A DNA stretch of 64,000 bases from a virus. Location of the stretch: positions 1-64,000 of IMG/VR virus record IMGVR_UViG_3300036861_000330; one strand, written 5' to 3'. The notes under the pieces are model-generated. The model saw only the letters and a list, made by a program, of their open reading frames with translations, made no database searches and was not told where the DNA came from. Shown piece after piece: positions 45,968-56,002 of this stretch. Each line of letters opens with the position of its first letter. Within the stretch, counting starts at the first letter, position 1. The translations under genes were made by a program, and so were the position numbers.

Positions 45968-46225
45968 ATGGCGATTGACGGGAAGTATGGCCGCGTGACA
46001 ATGGAGCACGGCAACATTGGTGAGGACGAACCAGTCATCGTATTTCGGGCGCAGGACAAACTGCTTCCGAATGTCCTCGGCTTCTATTACGACCTGTGCA
46101 ACAGTTCCGGGTCGCCGAAGCACCATCTTAATCGCATTCAACAGACTTCTGACGAAGTCGTTGCGTGGCAGTCAACGCATCCGACGAAAATCCCCACCAG
46201 CGATATGCTCAAGGAGACCCAGTAA
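45968..46225 (+). CDS. Hypothetical protein, 85 aa
   Basis: ATG after GGAGATATGA. Begins MAIDGKYGRVTMEHGNIGED; mixed fold. Carries AAGGAG for the next gene. Unrecognised. Confidence 0.6.
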   Translation: MAIDGKYGRVTMEHGNIGEDEPVIVFRAQDKLLPNVLGFYYDLCNSSGSPKHHLNRIQQTSDEVVAWQSTHPTKIPTSDMLKETQ

Positions 46226-46432
46226 GTGGGACTAACTCCTGGGCCTGGTATTGAATGCATTGATTGTGGGTTCGTCACCGAAACCAGAGATACGTCCGAG
46301 CCGTGCGCAGACTGTGGCTCGAAAAATACCCAACCCGTCGTGATCTCTAACTGCGATAAAAACAACGCAACGTGTGACGACATGACCCATCATTGGGGCT
46401 ATGACATGCACGTTGCGATCGTGAAGCCGTAA
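46226..46432 (+). CDS. Small zinc-ribbon protein, 68 aa
   Basis: GTG after AAGGAGACCCAGTAA. ECIDCGFVTE ... EPCADCGSKN is a clear four-Cys ribbon; a third cluster (NCDKNNATCDDMTHH) may bind another metal. Confidence 0.65.
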   Translation: MGLTPGPGIECIDCGFVTETRDTSEPCADCGSKNTQPVVISNCDKNNATCDDMTHHWGYDMHVAIVKP

Positions 46433-46450
46433 AGAGGAAGAGAGTAGATC

Positions 46451-46744
46451 TTGGACGATCAACAAAAGCTCGATGCCGTTATAGAGGTATTGACGGAATC
46501 ACATCTGCCCGATTACGGCGGCTACCCTTACGATTACAGTTGGATAGACGACAAAAATGATAATGATTTGGTCATAGCCGCCTTGGACCCGGCCAAAGAT
46601 ATGAACCGGACGGAAGTACAACTTTACAACTCAGACAAGCTGGTGGATTGGTTTGACCGTGCTGCTCAATTCGCAGTCGAGGACGGTAAAGAAGAGAAGG
46701 ATGCTGTCGAATATCTATACGAAGTCGGTTACGACGAAGAATGA
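46451..46744 (+). CDS. Acidic hypothetical protein, 97 aa
   Basis: TTG start, weak SD. Acidic throughout (GYPYDYSWIDDKNDNDLVIA ... EEKDAVEYLYEVGYDEE). Overlaps the ParB-like gene start. Unrecognised. Confidence 0.55.
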   Translation: MDDQQKLDAVIEVLTESHLPDYGGYPYDYSWIDDKNDNDLVIAALDPAKDMNRTEVQLYNSDKLVDWFDRAAQFAVEDGKEEKDAVEYLYEVGYDEE

Positions 46745-46745
46745 G

Positions 46746-47694
46746 GTGGAGGTGGCGGTCGAGATAAAAATGATGGCCATTGACGCCATCAAAATCGAAA
46801 ACAGAATCAGAAGGCGGGCTGATAAGATTGAAAGTCTAGCCAAAAGTATCAAAGAACTAGGCATGATCAATCCGCCGGCCGTAACCAGTGATGGCAGACT
46901 CATTGCTGGTGAACGACGAATCTTGGCAGCGAAGCACCTTGGGCAAACAACCGTAGAAGTCCGTGTCCTGACGTTTGAGAATGCCGTTGATCTCGTTCGA
47001 GCTGAGATGGAAGAAAACACTGAGCGTGAGAATTTTACGAAGGGGGAGGCACAGCTTGCTGCCGACCGATGGGCGAAGGCCATTGCTGCCACGCAGCGTA
47101 TCGGCAGACCATCCAACCTGCCCGAGTCGGACAAATCAGACGGACCGGCCAATCGAAACTCCGCAAATTCTGCGGAGTTTTCCAGAACAGCCCGAGAGAC
47201 GAGGGCTCAGGCGGCCAAGGCGACCGGCTACTCACATGACACCTTAGAAAAAGTCAAAAAGATACGTGAAATCGCCGAGGGCAAGCAGTCGGTTCCAAGG
47301 GAAGCAAGAGTCGCTGCACAGGAAGCGATTGCTGACCTGGATACGAATCCGAACGCGAAGGTTGCACCGAAGCTCCAAGCCGTGGAGAAGTTGATGCCGA
47401 AACCTCGACGGCCAACACGAGAACAACGAGAACGTACTGCAAGAACAAAGCGCAAAGCTGAACAGGTAGAGAAAGATCCGTTGGTTGAGCAAGAGCGTGT
47501 GAAAACTGAACAAGCACGCGCCATGCTTAGAGCGCGTCAAATGAGCACGATCGTTGCAATTCGTTATTTAAATAACATGCGCGACCATGAAGCGTTAGTT
47601 CAATCGTTCGACCGTGTTGACGCACAAGAAATTACACGATTATTACCAGTCGCGGCTGAGAGCTTAGACGAATTCGTCAAGCATTGGAGGAGCC

Positions 47695-47711
<17 letters not shown>
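46746..47711 (+). CDS. ParB-like DNA-binding protein, 321 aa
   Basis: GTG near AGGTGGAGG; GTG 46752 or ATG 46770 are alternatives. Classical ParB N-terminal domain: LAKSIKELGMINPPAVTSDG, LIAGERRILAAKHLG, then RAEMEENTERENFTKGE. A helix-turn-helix follows (SRTARETRAQAAKATGYSHD), then a long charged coiled coil. Role in partition, or in transcription control as for other phage ParB-like proteins; no ParA is present. Confidence 0.8.
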
Positions 47712-48618
<907 letters not shown>

Positions 48619-48636
48619 TGTTTAGGAGGGCATAAA

Positions 48637-49113
48637 TTGGCAAAGTTAAACCGCTCGGAGAAGATTTGGTGCCTGAACCACCTCGCTGGGCTGGAACCAT
48701 CCGCCTCAAGAGAGGCGCTTCGAGTCTTTGTAACAGATGGCACGATGGTAACGCCAAGTTTGCCAGTGGATGAATTGCCAAAGGTACGCACGTCACTAGT
48801 GGACTCTCCATCTCAATCGAGTACGTCATTAGATCAACACACAGAGGAAAATATCAAATCGCAGTTTAGTGCTAACTACAGGTTCAAGGGCAAATTTAAT
48901 AGGGCACATGATTCTGATATACTAGAGAACCCTAGTAGAGGTGGCAGGTGCTATGACTGTGACGCTCCTATGGAAAGGGGCGTGCCCTCCTATTGGTTCG
49001 ATGGTATTCGAGCGAGGAATGGGGACTGGGTGTCTCCCATCGTTGTGTGCCTTACGTGCAGCAAGAACTACGAGCAACCAAAGTACACATTCTATGACAA
49101 GCCAATGATGTAG
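48637..49113 (+). CDS. Hypothetical zinc-binding protein, 158 aa
   Basis: TTG after AGGAGGGCATAAA. Low-complexity Ser-rich middle; C-terminal GRCYDCDAPM ... VVCLTCSKNY forms a C-x2-C/C-x2-C site. Unrecognised. Confidence 0.6.
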   Translation: MAKLNRSEKIWCLNHLAGLEPSASREALRVFVTDGTMVTPSLPVDELPKVRTSLVDSPSQSSTSLDQHTEENIKSQFSANYRFKGKFNRAHDSDILENPSRGGRCYDCDAPMERGVPSYWFDGIRARNGDWVSPIVVCLTCSKNYEQPKYTFYDKPMM

Positions 49114-49123
49114 GGGGAAGTGA

Positions 49124-49192
49124 TTGGCAAATAAACACCCACTCGCAGACTGCGAAGTCTGCCCCTTACAACATAGGCCATACGTCCCATAA
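49124..49192 (+). pseudogene. Fragment resembling the N-terminus of the glycosylase-polymerase
   Basis: TTG after GGGGAAG. Encodes HPLADCEVCPLQHRPYVP then stop; compare APYADCSVCPLKNNKFVPSHG at the start of the glycosylase 600 bp downstream. The gene 49205-49795 lies between, as if inserted into or beside a duplicated N-terminus. Confidence 0.5.
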
Positions 49193-49204
49193 AAGAGAAG
49201 GCAA

Positions 49205-49795
49205 ATGACAGAAAATCAGTTAACAGAAGACCAGATTGTCAGAAAACTTGACGAGCTTCTCCCTAAGGTCAAGAAGGCTGAAGGACAGTTGGACGAGTGG
49301 CGCTTCCAAGTAGGAGACCTACTGCTACAGGCAGACGCTAAAGGCTTTCACATCAACACTAGGGAATTAGCAGAACGCCACGGTTTTGTCTATAGAACGC
49401 TTCAGGACTGGAAGAACGTTTCCTCAAAATGGCCGAGTGACAAGAGGAACACACAAGTAAGCTGGTCGATCCATAGAGCATTAAGGAACGATCCTGATAG
49501 GTTCGAAAGAATTAACGATCCAAACGGCAGGAGTGTCTATACAGCACAAGCCATCATTGATGAGAACAACAATACTACTAAGAACGTTGAGCAGAGGCTT
49601 AGAAATAACATGACGCGAGCTAGTTCTGCCGTAAACAGAGCATTAGGCGACATCAGCCGGCTCGATATTATGCAAGGTGGTCTTACCACTGGCCAAAGAC
49701 GTTTGGTGCTGACCAAGCTAGCAGAACTTGATGACGGCCTTGATGAGCTTAGGGGGCTACTTGCTAGTAGAAAGAGGGTCACCCTTCCTACATAA
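49205..49795 (+). CDS. Helical DNA-binding-like protein, 196 aa
   Basis: ATG after AAAGAGAAGGCAA. NTRELAERHGFVYRTLQDWK looks like a helix-turn-helix within a DUF3102/ParB-like helical region; C-terminal helices (LTKLAELDDGLDELRGLLAS). Codon use is a little more AT-rich than its neighbours, consistent with later insertion. Confidence 0.55.
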   Translation: MTENQLTEDQIVRKLDELLPKVKKAEGQLDEWRFQVGDLLLQADAKGFHINTRELAERHGFVYRTLQDWKNVSSKWPSDKRNTQVSWSIHRALRNDPDRFERINDPNGRSVYTAQAIIDENNNTTKNVEQRLRNNMTRASSAVNRALGDISRLDIMQGGLTTGQRRLVLTKLAELDDGLDELRGLLASRKRVTLPT

Positions 49796-49810
49796 TGAAG
49801 GGAGTTAAGA

Positions 49811-52105
49811 ATAGAAAAAGCTCCTTACGCTGATTGCAGCGTCTGCCCGCTAAAAAATAACAAGTTCGTCCCATCTCATGGCCCAACGTATGCAAAAACA
49901 GTAGTGATCGGTGAAGCCCCCGGACTGCAAGAGACAGTCCGGGGGCAGCCGTTTGTTGGAAGCTCTGGCAAGCTTCTAAGAATGATACTAAAGCACCACG
50001 ATATCAACGAAGACGAAGTCTTCTTCACCAACGTCTGTTTGTGTAGACCAGAGAAGAACGCGGACCCGCCGAAAGAAGCCATCAAAGCATGTTCTGAGCG
50101 GCTTTACCACGAAGTCTCTTCACGCGGTCCTGACACGATTTTGGCCCTCGGAAACTTTGCCGCAAAAGCAGTGCTGGCAACGAACACTGGCATCATGCAG
50201 CTCCGGGTTGGCCCGCCAAAGCAAAGCATCATTTACCCTGACACGAAGATCATTCCAACAGTTCACCCCGCCGCGTGTCTTCGAAGCGCTGACTACTTTC
50301 CGTTCCTCGTCACCGACGTTGGGAAGGTTCACTACAAACCAACAGTGTGGCGAGAGCCGTGGTACTTCGTCCCGTCAACAGAGTGGGGCGCCATCGCAGC
50401 GCTCATGTTCCTGCAACGTCAGAAGAAACTCGCCGTCGATATTGAGGTGGCCATTGACAAAGACACCGCGTTTGAGCACCCAAGTCAGTATTCCATCCTC
50501 TGCGTCGGGCTTGCTTATACTGCCCACCAAGCAGTTGTCATTCCTGGACCTCTGCTGGGAAACGATCGAGTACGATTCGCGCTCAGATCGTGTCTCAGTC
50601 ACGTTCAGATCATCGCGCAGAACGGCAAATTTGATCTTCCAGGTTTGTCAAGCGTTGGAGAGTTTAGACTTACCGCAGACACCATGCTCGCTCACTATTG
50701 CCTTGACGAACGTGGAGGAGTCCACGGACTAAAAGCCATGAGCGCCGAATATCTCGGCGCTCCCAACTATGCTGCCGAGATCCGGCAGTACATACGAGGA
50801 CCAGATGCCAACTATGGCAATATTCCAGTTGACATCCTGCATCGATACAACGCCTACGACTGCACGCTCACCTACGAACTTGCGGAGCTGTTCGAGCAGC
50901 AGCTCCAAGACAAAGGGTTACGAGAACTGCACGACTTTCTCGTGGAGGCGTCCAATGCATTGATGCAGGTCGAGTCAGAAGGGGTGGCGATCGACCTTGC
51001 AGAGCTTGATCAACTTGATGGGGATTTTGCGGCTCGCCTTTATTCATTGGAGCGGGAACTGGCACAATGGGTCGCCAACCCTCGCTCCCCTCTTCAGGTT
51101 AAAGCCTCTTTGGCTTCGAGAGGAATTAATACTGCATCGACAGATGTGTCCAATCTGCGTGCAATACGGGAGTCACTGGCTTCGTACCTGTATGATGAAC
51201 GCGCAAAAGATGTTGATGAATTCCTCAAAACACTCTTAGTATACCGAAAAGAACAGAAGCTTCATGGTACGTACATTAAGGGGGTCAGAAAGCGACTCTA
51301 TCACGGACGGATCTATCCGACGTACCTTCTCCACGGAACGACCACAGGAAGGTTGTCATGTCGTAATCCGAACGTTCAAAACATTCCGCGAGAATCCCGT
51401 ATACGTAACCTGTTTGTCCCGGCTGCTGGAAACCGCTTTATTCAGGCGGACTTCAAGCAAGGAGAGTTACGAGTCATTGCTGCCCTCAGCGGCGACCAGT
51501 ACCTCATTGACGCACTTGCCCAAGGACGTGACTTTCTGAGTGAAATCGCGACAAGGTTTTACGGCGATCACTTTACAAAAGAACAGCGCGTCAAGGCAAA
51601 AAACATTTTTTATGGTAGCTCATACGGCGCCGAGCCACTAAAACTTACTGAGTATACGAATGGGTCAGTGAAAGAAGCGGCACGATTCCAACACGAACTT
51701 TTTGAGATGATGCCGAACGTCCGAACGTGGCAACGAGACACTCGACAAAAAGTACTCGACGGCGAGGATTTGGTTACCACATTTGGTCGGCACCGGCGCT
51801 ACATGCTCATCACACCAGAAAACAAGAAGGACATATTAAATGAATGTCTTGCATTTGTTCCTCAGTCTACGCTTAGCGATATATGCCTCGCTAGCCTTGT
51901 GGTTCTTGTTCAACGAGGATATCATCCTCGCATTACTGTTCACGACTCTATCGTGGTTGAGTGTGCCGCTTCTGGAATACTCGAAATAAGCGAGGCGCTA
52001 AGTGACATCCTTACCAGAACTGCCGCAGCCAAGTTCTCAACTGCCGTCCCCTTCCCCGTTGACATCAAGGTCGGAACCTCATGGGGAGACGCCGAGGCGT
52101 CCTGA
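49811..52105 (+). CDS. Uracil-DNA glycosylase / DNA polymerase I fusion, 764 aa
   Basis: The frame needs the segment ADCSVCPL upstream of the first GTG (49904), because family 4 glycosylases bind Fe4S4 with C-x2-C plus two later Cys (NVCLC, KACSERL). The only plausible start is AUA at 49811, 6 bases after GGAG; an in-frame stop lies at 49796. Domains: glycosylase (GEAPGLQE, FVGSSGKLL) about 1-200; 3'-5' exonuclease (AVDIEVAID, LAHYCLDER, Y-x3-D) about 210-390; A-family polymerase (PTYLLHGTTTGRLSCRNPNV, QADFKQGELRVIA, KNIFYGSSYG, VHDSIVVE) to the end. Removes or avoids uracil while replicating. Confidence 0.85.
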   Translation: MEKAPYADCSVCPLKNNKFVPSHGPTYAKTVVIGEAPGLQETVRGQPFVGSSGKLLRMILKHHDINEDEVFFTNVCLCRPEKNADPPKEAIKACSERLYHEVSSRGPDTILALGNFAAKAVLATNTGIMQLRVGPPKQSIIYPDTKIIPTVHPAACLRSADYFPFLVTDVGKVHYKPTVWREPWYFVPSTEWGAIAALMFLQRQKKLAVDIEVAIDKDTAFEHPSQYSILCVGLAYTAHQAVVIPGPLLGNDRVRFALRSCLSHVQIIAQNGKFDLPGLSSVGEFRLTADTMLAHYCLDERGGVHGLKAMSAEYLGAPNYAAEIRQYIRGPDANYGNIPVDILHRYNAYDCTLTYELAELFEQQLQDKGLRELHDFLVEASNALMQVESEGVAIDLAELDQLDGDFAARLYSLERELAQWVANPRSPLQVKASLASRGINTASTDVSNLRAIRESLASYLYDERAKDVDEFLKTLLVYRKEQKLHGTYIKGVRKRLYHGRIYPTYLLHGTTTGRLSCRNPNVQNIPRESRIRNLFVPAAGNRFIQADFKQGELRVIAALSGDQYLIDALAQGRDFLSEIATRFYGDHFTKEQRVKAKNIFYGSSYGAEPLKLTEYTNGSVKEAARFQHELFEMMPNVRTWQRDTRQKVLDGEDLVTTFGRHRRYMLITPENKKDILNECLAFVPQSTLSDICLASLVVLVQRGYHPRITVHDSIVVECAASGILEISEALSDILTRTAAAKFSTAVPFPVDIKVGTSWGDAEAS

Positions 52106-52115
52106 CGATGCAGCA

Positions 52116-52331
52116 GTGACCGAAGCCGCCCGTCCGTTCACGGAACAGCAGCGAAGTTCCCAGTATAGCACGAGAGAACTCCTTCATGCAGTAATCGAGC
52201 GAACACAGAAGTCCGTTAAAGATATCGGAGGACTATTCGACGCACAGCTCGACAGCGAAGTCCAAGCCGCTGCTGTGTACCACTTCATTCAGGCTCGGAA
52301 GGAATTGGAGCGAGCACTTGAAAATCTTTGA
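52116..52331 (+). CDS. Helical hypothetical protein, 71 aa
   Basis: GTG just after the polymerase stop. Two helices (STRELLHAVIERTQKSVKDI and VYHFIQARKELERALENL). Ends overlapping the next TTG. Confidence 0.5.
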   Translation: MTEAARPFTEQQRSSQYSTRELLHAVIERTQKSVKDIGGLFDAQLDSEVQAAAVYHFIQARKELERALENL

Positions 52332-52461
52332 CTATGACGATCCTATTGATGAGTGCGAAACTTGTGGAATTGCAACACACGGAATCTTCTGTCATACCTG
52401 TAACGCTGGGCCGTTCTGCAACGAGTGCCTCGATGACCACGAAGCGTTCCAGCATGAATGA
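52318..52461 (+). CDS. B-box-like zinc protein, 47 aa
   Basis: TTG 7 bases after GGAG. ECETCGIATHGIFCHTCNAG then FCNECLDDHEAFQH gives the C-x2-C ... C-x2-C ... C-x2-C ... H order seen in B-box/RING-like fingers. Function unknown. Confidence 0.55.
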   Translation: MKIFDYDDPIDECETCGIATHGIFCHTCNAGPFCNECLDDHEAFQHE

Positions 52462-52474
52462 GTAGGAGGCGCAC

Positions 52475-52873
52475 TTGGCAGTTGGAAGACCGAGGGCTCC
52501 AATTGGAACCGAGCGTGTCAACTCGAACGGGTATCTTCAGGTAAAAATCGCCGAAGATGACTGGCAGTATAAACATAGAGTTGAGGCCGAGAAAAAGCTT
52601 GGCCGCCCTCTTGAGGACAACGAACGGGTTACATTTAAAGACGGCAACAAACAAAACCTTGACCATGACAACCTTGTTATTAGGTACAAAAACCCAGTGT
52701 CGTACCTTTATAGGAAACGGGCATATCTGCGGCGACAAATTCAAGAAGCGAGGTTCGCACTCAAACAACTGGAAGATCAACTCGAAGCACTAGACAAAAA
52801 ACTTAAACCTGACAGAGGACAAGTCGCAGAGCTTAGAGCTTGGAAAGGACCAACTGAGAAAAACCCGGTCTAA
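52475..52873 (+). CDS. HNH-like protein, 132 aa
   Basis: TTG after GGAGGCGCAC. YKHRVEAEKKLGRPLEDNER then VTFKDGNKQNLDHDNLVI follows the HNH_3-type homing endonuclease layout (H-R ... L-G-R ... V-x-x-K-D-G-N ... N-L), with the second His again lost. Coiled-coil tail. Related in style to 32287-32751. Confidence 0.6.
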   Translation: MAVGRPRAPIGTERVNSNGYLQVKIAEDDWQYKHRVEAEKKLGRPLEDNERVTFKDGNKQNLDHDNLVIRYKNPVSYLYRKRAYLRRQIQEARFALKQLEDQLEALDKKLKPDRGQVAELRAWKGPTEKNPV

Positions 52874-52883
52874 GGGTGGTGGG

Positions 52884-53381
52884 TTGGAAACCTATGTCAA
52901 GACAACTGATCCAGCGCATTTCCAAATCGGAATGACGCACCCACTTGTGGTGGCCCTTGATCCAGGAGAGACCACAGGGGCAGCACTACGAGACTCGGAA
53001 GGTAACTGGACAATTGCACATTTTACAACGCTGTTAGAAGTATACACGTACTTGTGTGATACCAATCCGCCAGTCATTATTTACGAACGCTTCATTATTC
53101 AGCCTAGACAAAAGATTGTACCCGCGCCACTCAAAGTCATTGGTGTCGTAGAACTGTATCAGCAGCAGTTTGATCCTAGATTAGTTGCACAAACGCCTTC
53201 GCAGGCCAAAAATTTTGTGTCTGATACACTTCTGCGACGAAACAACCTTTGGATTCGAGGAATGCAGCATGGGCGCGACGCAGTTCGACACTTGTTGTAC
53301 TGGCTAATTACAGAACGAAAAGATGCATCCTGGCTCGAAGTACTCAAACCACCAGCGCCTCAAGAGGAGACGACAAGCTAA
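52884..53381 (+). CDS. RuvC-like Holliday junction resolvase, 165 aa
   Basis: TTG start. LVVALDPGETTGAALR holds the first catalytic Asp in the D-P-G-x-T-T-G context; VIIYERF gives the conserved Glu; GRDAVRHLLYWL near residue 131 carries the late Asp. This is the RNase H-fold of RuvC-like phage resolvases that debranch replication and recombination junctions. Confidence 0.8.
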   Translation: METYVKTTDPAHFQIGMTHPLVVALDPGETTGAALRDSEGNWTIAHFTTLLEVYTYLCDTNPPVIIYERFIIQPRQKIVPAPLKVIGVVELYQQQFDPRLVAQTPSQAKNFVSDTLLRRNNLWIRGMQHGRDAVRHLLYWLITERKDASWLEVLKPPAPQEETTS

Positions 53382-53390
53382 GACTTATGC

Positions 53391-53469
53391 GGCGCCTTGG
53401 TACAGCGCGAGAGACTATAGTTTCGCGGCGCCTAATAGAGCATCGTATATCTAGACTTCCATCGGCGCC
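53391..53469 (+). repeat. GGCGCC/CGAAAATCT repeats, 2 units
   Basis: Cores CGAGAGACT and CGTATATCT; exact GGCGCC boundaries. Confidence 0.82.
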
Positions 53470-53487
53470 CGGAGGAAAGGAGAAACA

Positions 53488-53577
53488 GTGAAAGACACAC
53501 TGATCGTCATTGGCATCACAGCGTTTCTGCTAGGACTGCTGTGGCTCGCAGTTGGCGGCATCATGACAGGGCACTAA
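53488..53577 (+). CDS. Membrane peptide, 29 aa
   Basis: GTG after AAAGGAGAAACA. A single helix (LIVIGITAFLLGLLWLAVGG). Confidence 0.5.
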   Translation: MKDTLIVIGITAFLLGLLWLAVGGIMTGH

Positions 53578-54288
53578 TTGGCGAATCTTCCACCGGAGTT
53601 TGAGAAGCAGCTCATTCGAGTTATGACAAAGCCGGGCGCATGCTGTGGGCATCCGTCAGCTCGCCACCATGCACCAGTCCCGTGGCAAGACCCGTGGGAC
53701 CATGAAAAGTGGGATGCATGGACACGTGGTGAGCTGGAATGGCCAGCGCAGGACTTTCCATGTGATGTGGAAGGCTGCGACTGTCTCGACTGGGAACCGC
53801 TCAGGCGAACCATTGCTGTCGATTTTGATGGTGTAATTCACTCATACGAGCGTGGGTGGCAGGATGGAACGATCTATGGCACGCCACTGCCAGGTACAAT
53901 GGACGCGCTCCAAAAACTTTACAGTAACGACTGGCGGATCGTGATCTTCACTTGCCGAGTACAAGATTTGCAAGGGGAGATTATGCCAGAGCGTGTTACG
54001 GCAGTGCTTGACTGGATTGACTCACACCGAGACAGACATAGTTTTGTCATTGATGAGGTCACAAACAAAAAGCCGAACAGCGCCGTTGTGTTTCTCGATG
54101 ACCGCGCAGTACGGTTTCAGAATTGGGAACAAGCACTCGAAGATATCGAGGCAGTAGTGCCAACCTCATGTTCAAGCTGCCTTGGCGAAGGGCTTATGGG
54201 CTTTGAGTGCCCAGAATGTAACCATATGCCCAAAAATCAGAACAGGAGACTAAAGAGTGACAAAACTCAACCAGATCATCGCGATTGA
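53578..54288 (+). CDS. HAD-superfamily phosphatase with zinc-binding ends, 236 aa
   Basis: TTG directly after the previous stop. HAD motif I AVDFDGVIHSYERGW near residue 80, motif II IVIFTCR, and a late VVFLDDRAVRF as motif IV, so a full small HAD domain. An N-terminal segment GACCGHPSARHH ... CDVEGCDC and a C-terminal CSSCLGEGLMGFECPEC look zinc-binding. Phosphatase or nucleotidase; substrate unknown. Confidence 0.75.
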   Translation: MANLPPEFEKQLIRVMTKPGACCGHPSARHHAPVPWQDPWDHEKWDAWTRGELEWPAQDFPCDVEGCDCLDWEPLRRTIAVDFDGVIHSYERGWQDGTIYGTPLPGTMDALQKLYSNDWRIVIFTCRVQDLQGEIMPERVTAVLDWIDSHRDRHSFVIDEVTNKKPNSAVVFLDDRAVRFQNWEQALEDIEAVVPTSCSSCLGEGLMGFECPECNHMPKNQNRRLKSDKTQPDHRD

Positions 54289-55003
54289 GAAGGGCATCAA
54301 GAACCAGGCACATTCGCAGCTCACAGCCGCTCACCACCAGCTCCTAAAAACACAGTTGCTTACTGGGCAGTCCGGTGTATACCAGCCATTAGATGAAGAG
54401 CAGGGTGAGCGGTTTCCATCGGAGATACAGAAGGTACAGCTTAAGGCCGATGAGGTCGTAAATGACGTGGTAACCACCCTGACACGGCTGTTTGATGTCG
54501 TGGCGACGAAGGATGTAGCAAACACAGAAGCAAAAGCCAATGTGGTTGTCGATGGTAAAGTACTACTTGAGCAACTGCCGGTTACGTATTTACTCTTTCT
54601 TGAAAAGCAGCTCGAAGGACTGCACACGCTAATTAAGAAGCTCCCAGTACTTGACCCAGCACAAGAGTGGGAGTTCGACTCTGCTAGCGACGTGTACGTA
54701 ACTGAACCTGTGCAGTCGATAAAGACGAAAAAGCAGCCTCGAACACTGCCAAAAGCAATGCCAACCAAAGAGTTCCCGAACATTGTTCCGCAGGTCGATG
54801 TCTGGATGGAAGATGCGCTCGTTGGATACTGGCACCGCAAGAAGTTCTCTGGCGCCGTGCCAGCAACGCGACAAAAGCAACTGCTTGACCGTGTTGAGGT
54901 GTTACAGCGCGCCGTGGTGTTTGCACGGGAGGAGGCCAACACAAAACAAGTCGTTGACCAGAAGGTTGGCAAGGCAGTATTCGACTATTTGCTGGCTCCG
55001 TAA
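54257..55003 (+). CDS. Conserved actinobacterial protein, 248 aa
   Basis: GTG overlapping the HAD gene. TKLNQIIAIEKGIKNQAHSQ ... LTRLFDVVATKDVANTEAKA ... VTYLLFLEKQL ... VLDPAQEW ... VGYWHRKKFSGAVPATR corresponds to a well-conserved family widespread in streptomycetes and phages (DUF7873 as I recall). Function unknown. Full length. Confidence 0.75.
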   Translation: MTKLNQIIAIEKGIKNQAHSQLTAAHHQLLKTQLLTGQSGVYQPLDEEQGERFPSEIQKVQLKADEVVNDVVTTLTRLFDVVATKDVANTEAKANVVVDGKVLLEQLPVTYLLFLEKQLEGLHTLIKKLPVLDPAQEWEFDSASDVYVTEPVQSIKTKKQPRTLPKAMPTKEFPNIVPQVDVWMEDALVGYWHRKKFSGAVPATRQKQLLDRVEVLQRAVVFAREEANTKQVVDQKVGKAVFDYLLAP

Positions 55004-55028
55004 ACTGTGGCGAGTAGCGCCTTACTAA

Positions 55029-55643
55029 ATGCCAAGACGAAACAACCCACCAGAACGGAGGCGAGCGGTGGTAAAGACAAGACCAGAAGCTATCGCTCGC
55101 CAGCCGTTCACAGTACTGAAAAACCTTAACGGACTGCGTCTCACTACACCAGCCGTCGTGATGCTTGAACCGAAGTTCGTCAACAACATCGGGTCAATGA
55201 TTCGCAACTGTGCATGCTTCGGTGTTGAGTATCTGATCTATACAGGAGACCGGGTTGACATCCCCACAGGTGGGAAGGGCGACCGGCTGCCACGCCAGGA
55301 GCGCATGCGGCAGTACCAGACAGTGAAAGTTGTCAACGTGGATTTTCCAATGTCGTTCTTTCCTCCTAGTACCGTACCGGTTGGCGTTGAGCTGACACCG
55401 TCGGCGATGCCACTGCCACTGCTTGACCACCCGACCAGTGCCGTGTATATTCTCGGCCCTGAAGACGGCTCAGTCCCAGCGGGATGGCGCGAACTGTGCC
55501 ACCACATTGTACAAATTCCGTCGGAACACTGTCTCAACGTGGCACAAGCTGGTGGCATTGTGTTGTACGACCGAATGGTCTCACGGTGGCGAGCTGGCAG
55601 AGGACAGTTATTGACACTTCAAGAGGACCGTGGTCATGGATAG
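55029..55643 (+). CDS. SPOUT (TrmH/SpoU-type) RNA methyltransferase
   Basis: A 204-aa protein. VMLEPKFVNNIGSMIRNCAC (motif 1 with N-x-G-x3-R), VYILGPEDGSVPAGW (motif 2) and VQIPSEHCLNVAQAGGIVLYD (motif 3 with the AdoMet-binding knot) are all present. Family members methylate 2'-OH or bases of tRNA or rRNA; with about 40 tRNA-type genes nearby a tRNA target is plausible. Basic N-terminal extension. Confidence 0.85.
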   Translation: MPRRNNPPERRRAVVKTRPEAIARQPFTVLKNLNGLRLTTPAVVMLEPKFVNNIGSMIRNCACFGVEYLIYTGDRVDIPTGGKGDRLPRQERMRQYQTVKVVNVDFPMSFFPPSTVPVGVELTPSAMPLPLLDHPTSAVYILGPEDGSVPAGWRELCHHIVQIPSEHCLNVAQAGGIVLYDRMVSRWRAGRGQLLTLQEDRGHG

Positions 55644-55761
55644 TCAGTGGTGGTTTTGGACCAGTGCATGGCAGGAAGGCGAGCGTGAAGCAGACGAGCA
55701 AGCTCGAGACGGCAGCTATGAACAATTTCTAGACAGCGAGTCGTTCCTCGCATCGTTTTGA
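55636..55761 (+). CDS. Acidic aromatic peptide, 41 aa
   Basis: ATG overlapping the methyltransferase end. MDSQWWFWTSAWQEGEREAD; helical, acidic. Confidence 0.5.
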   Translation: MDSQWWFWTSAWQEGEREADEQARDGSYEQFLDSESFLASF

Positions 55762-55768
55762 TTTCTTT

Positions 55769-55810
55769 GGCGCCTATTTGACATCCGAAAATCTGTATGC
55801 TAGCGGCGCC
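55769..55810 (+). repeat. GGCGCC/CGAAAATCT repeat, 1 unit
   Basis: Perfect core; lies just before the permuted tRNA genes. Confidence 0.88.
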
Positions 55811-55862
55811 ATTACAGAGTTGGGCACAACCTTAAACTGAAACTGAGAATAAAAATGAACTA

Positions 55863-55946
55863 GCAACATCCGTACAGTGTAGGTTCGAATCCTACCTCGG
55901 GCTCGACGTGCCCGAGTAGCCCAATGGGAAGAGGCACCGGAGTTGC
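55863..55946 (+). tRNA. Circularly permuted tRNA gene 1
   Basis: The 3' half comes first: anticodon-stem strand TCCG (55869), T arm GTAGG-TTCGAAT-CCTAC, acceptor CTCGGGC and T73. A 6-nt linker CGACGT leads to the 5' half: acceptor GCCCGAG (pairs 7 of 7), TA, D arm GCC..GGC, anticodon strand CCGGA. The two free ends continue as a helix GCAAC/GTTGC (55863-55867, 55942-55946). If the loop is GTTGCAA the anticodon would be TGC (Ala), but the junction is unknown. Confidence 0.7.
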
Positions 55947-56002
55947 AAATTTAGACTATTGCCCAAAGTTCAAGCATTCGGTGTTCATCGCCCGATCGAC
56001 CA

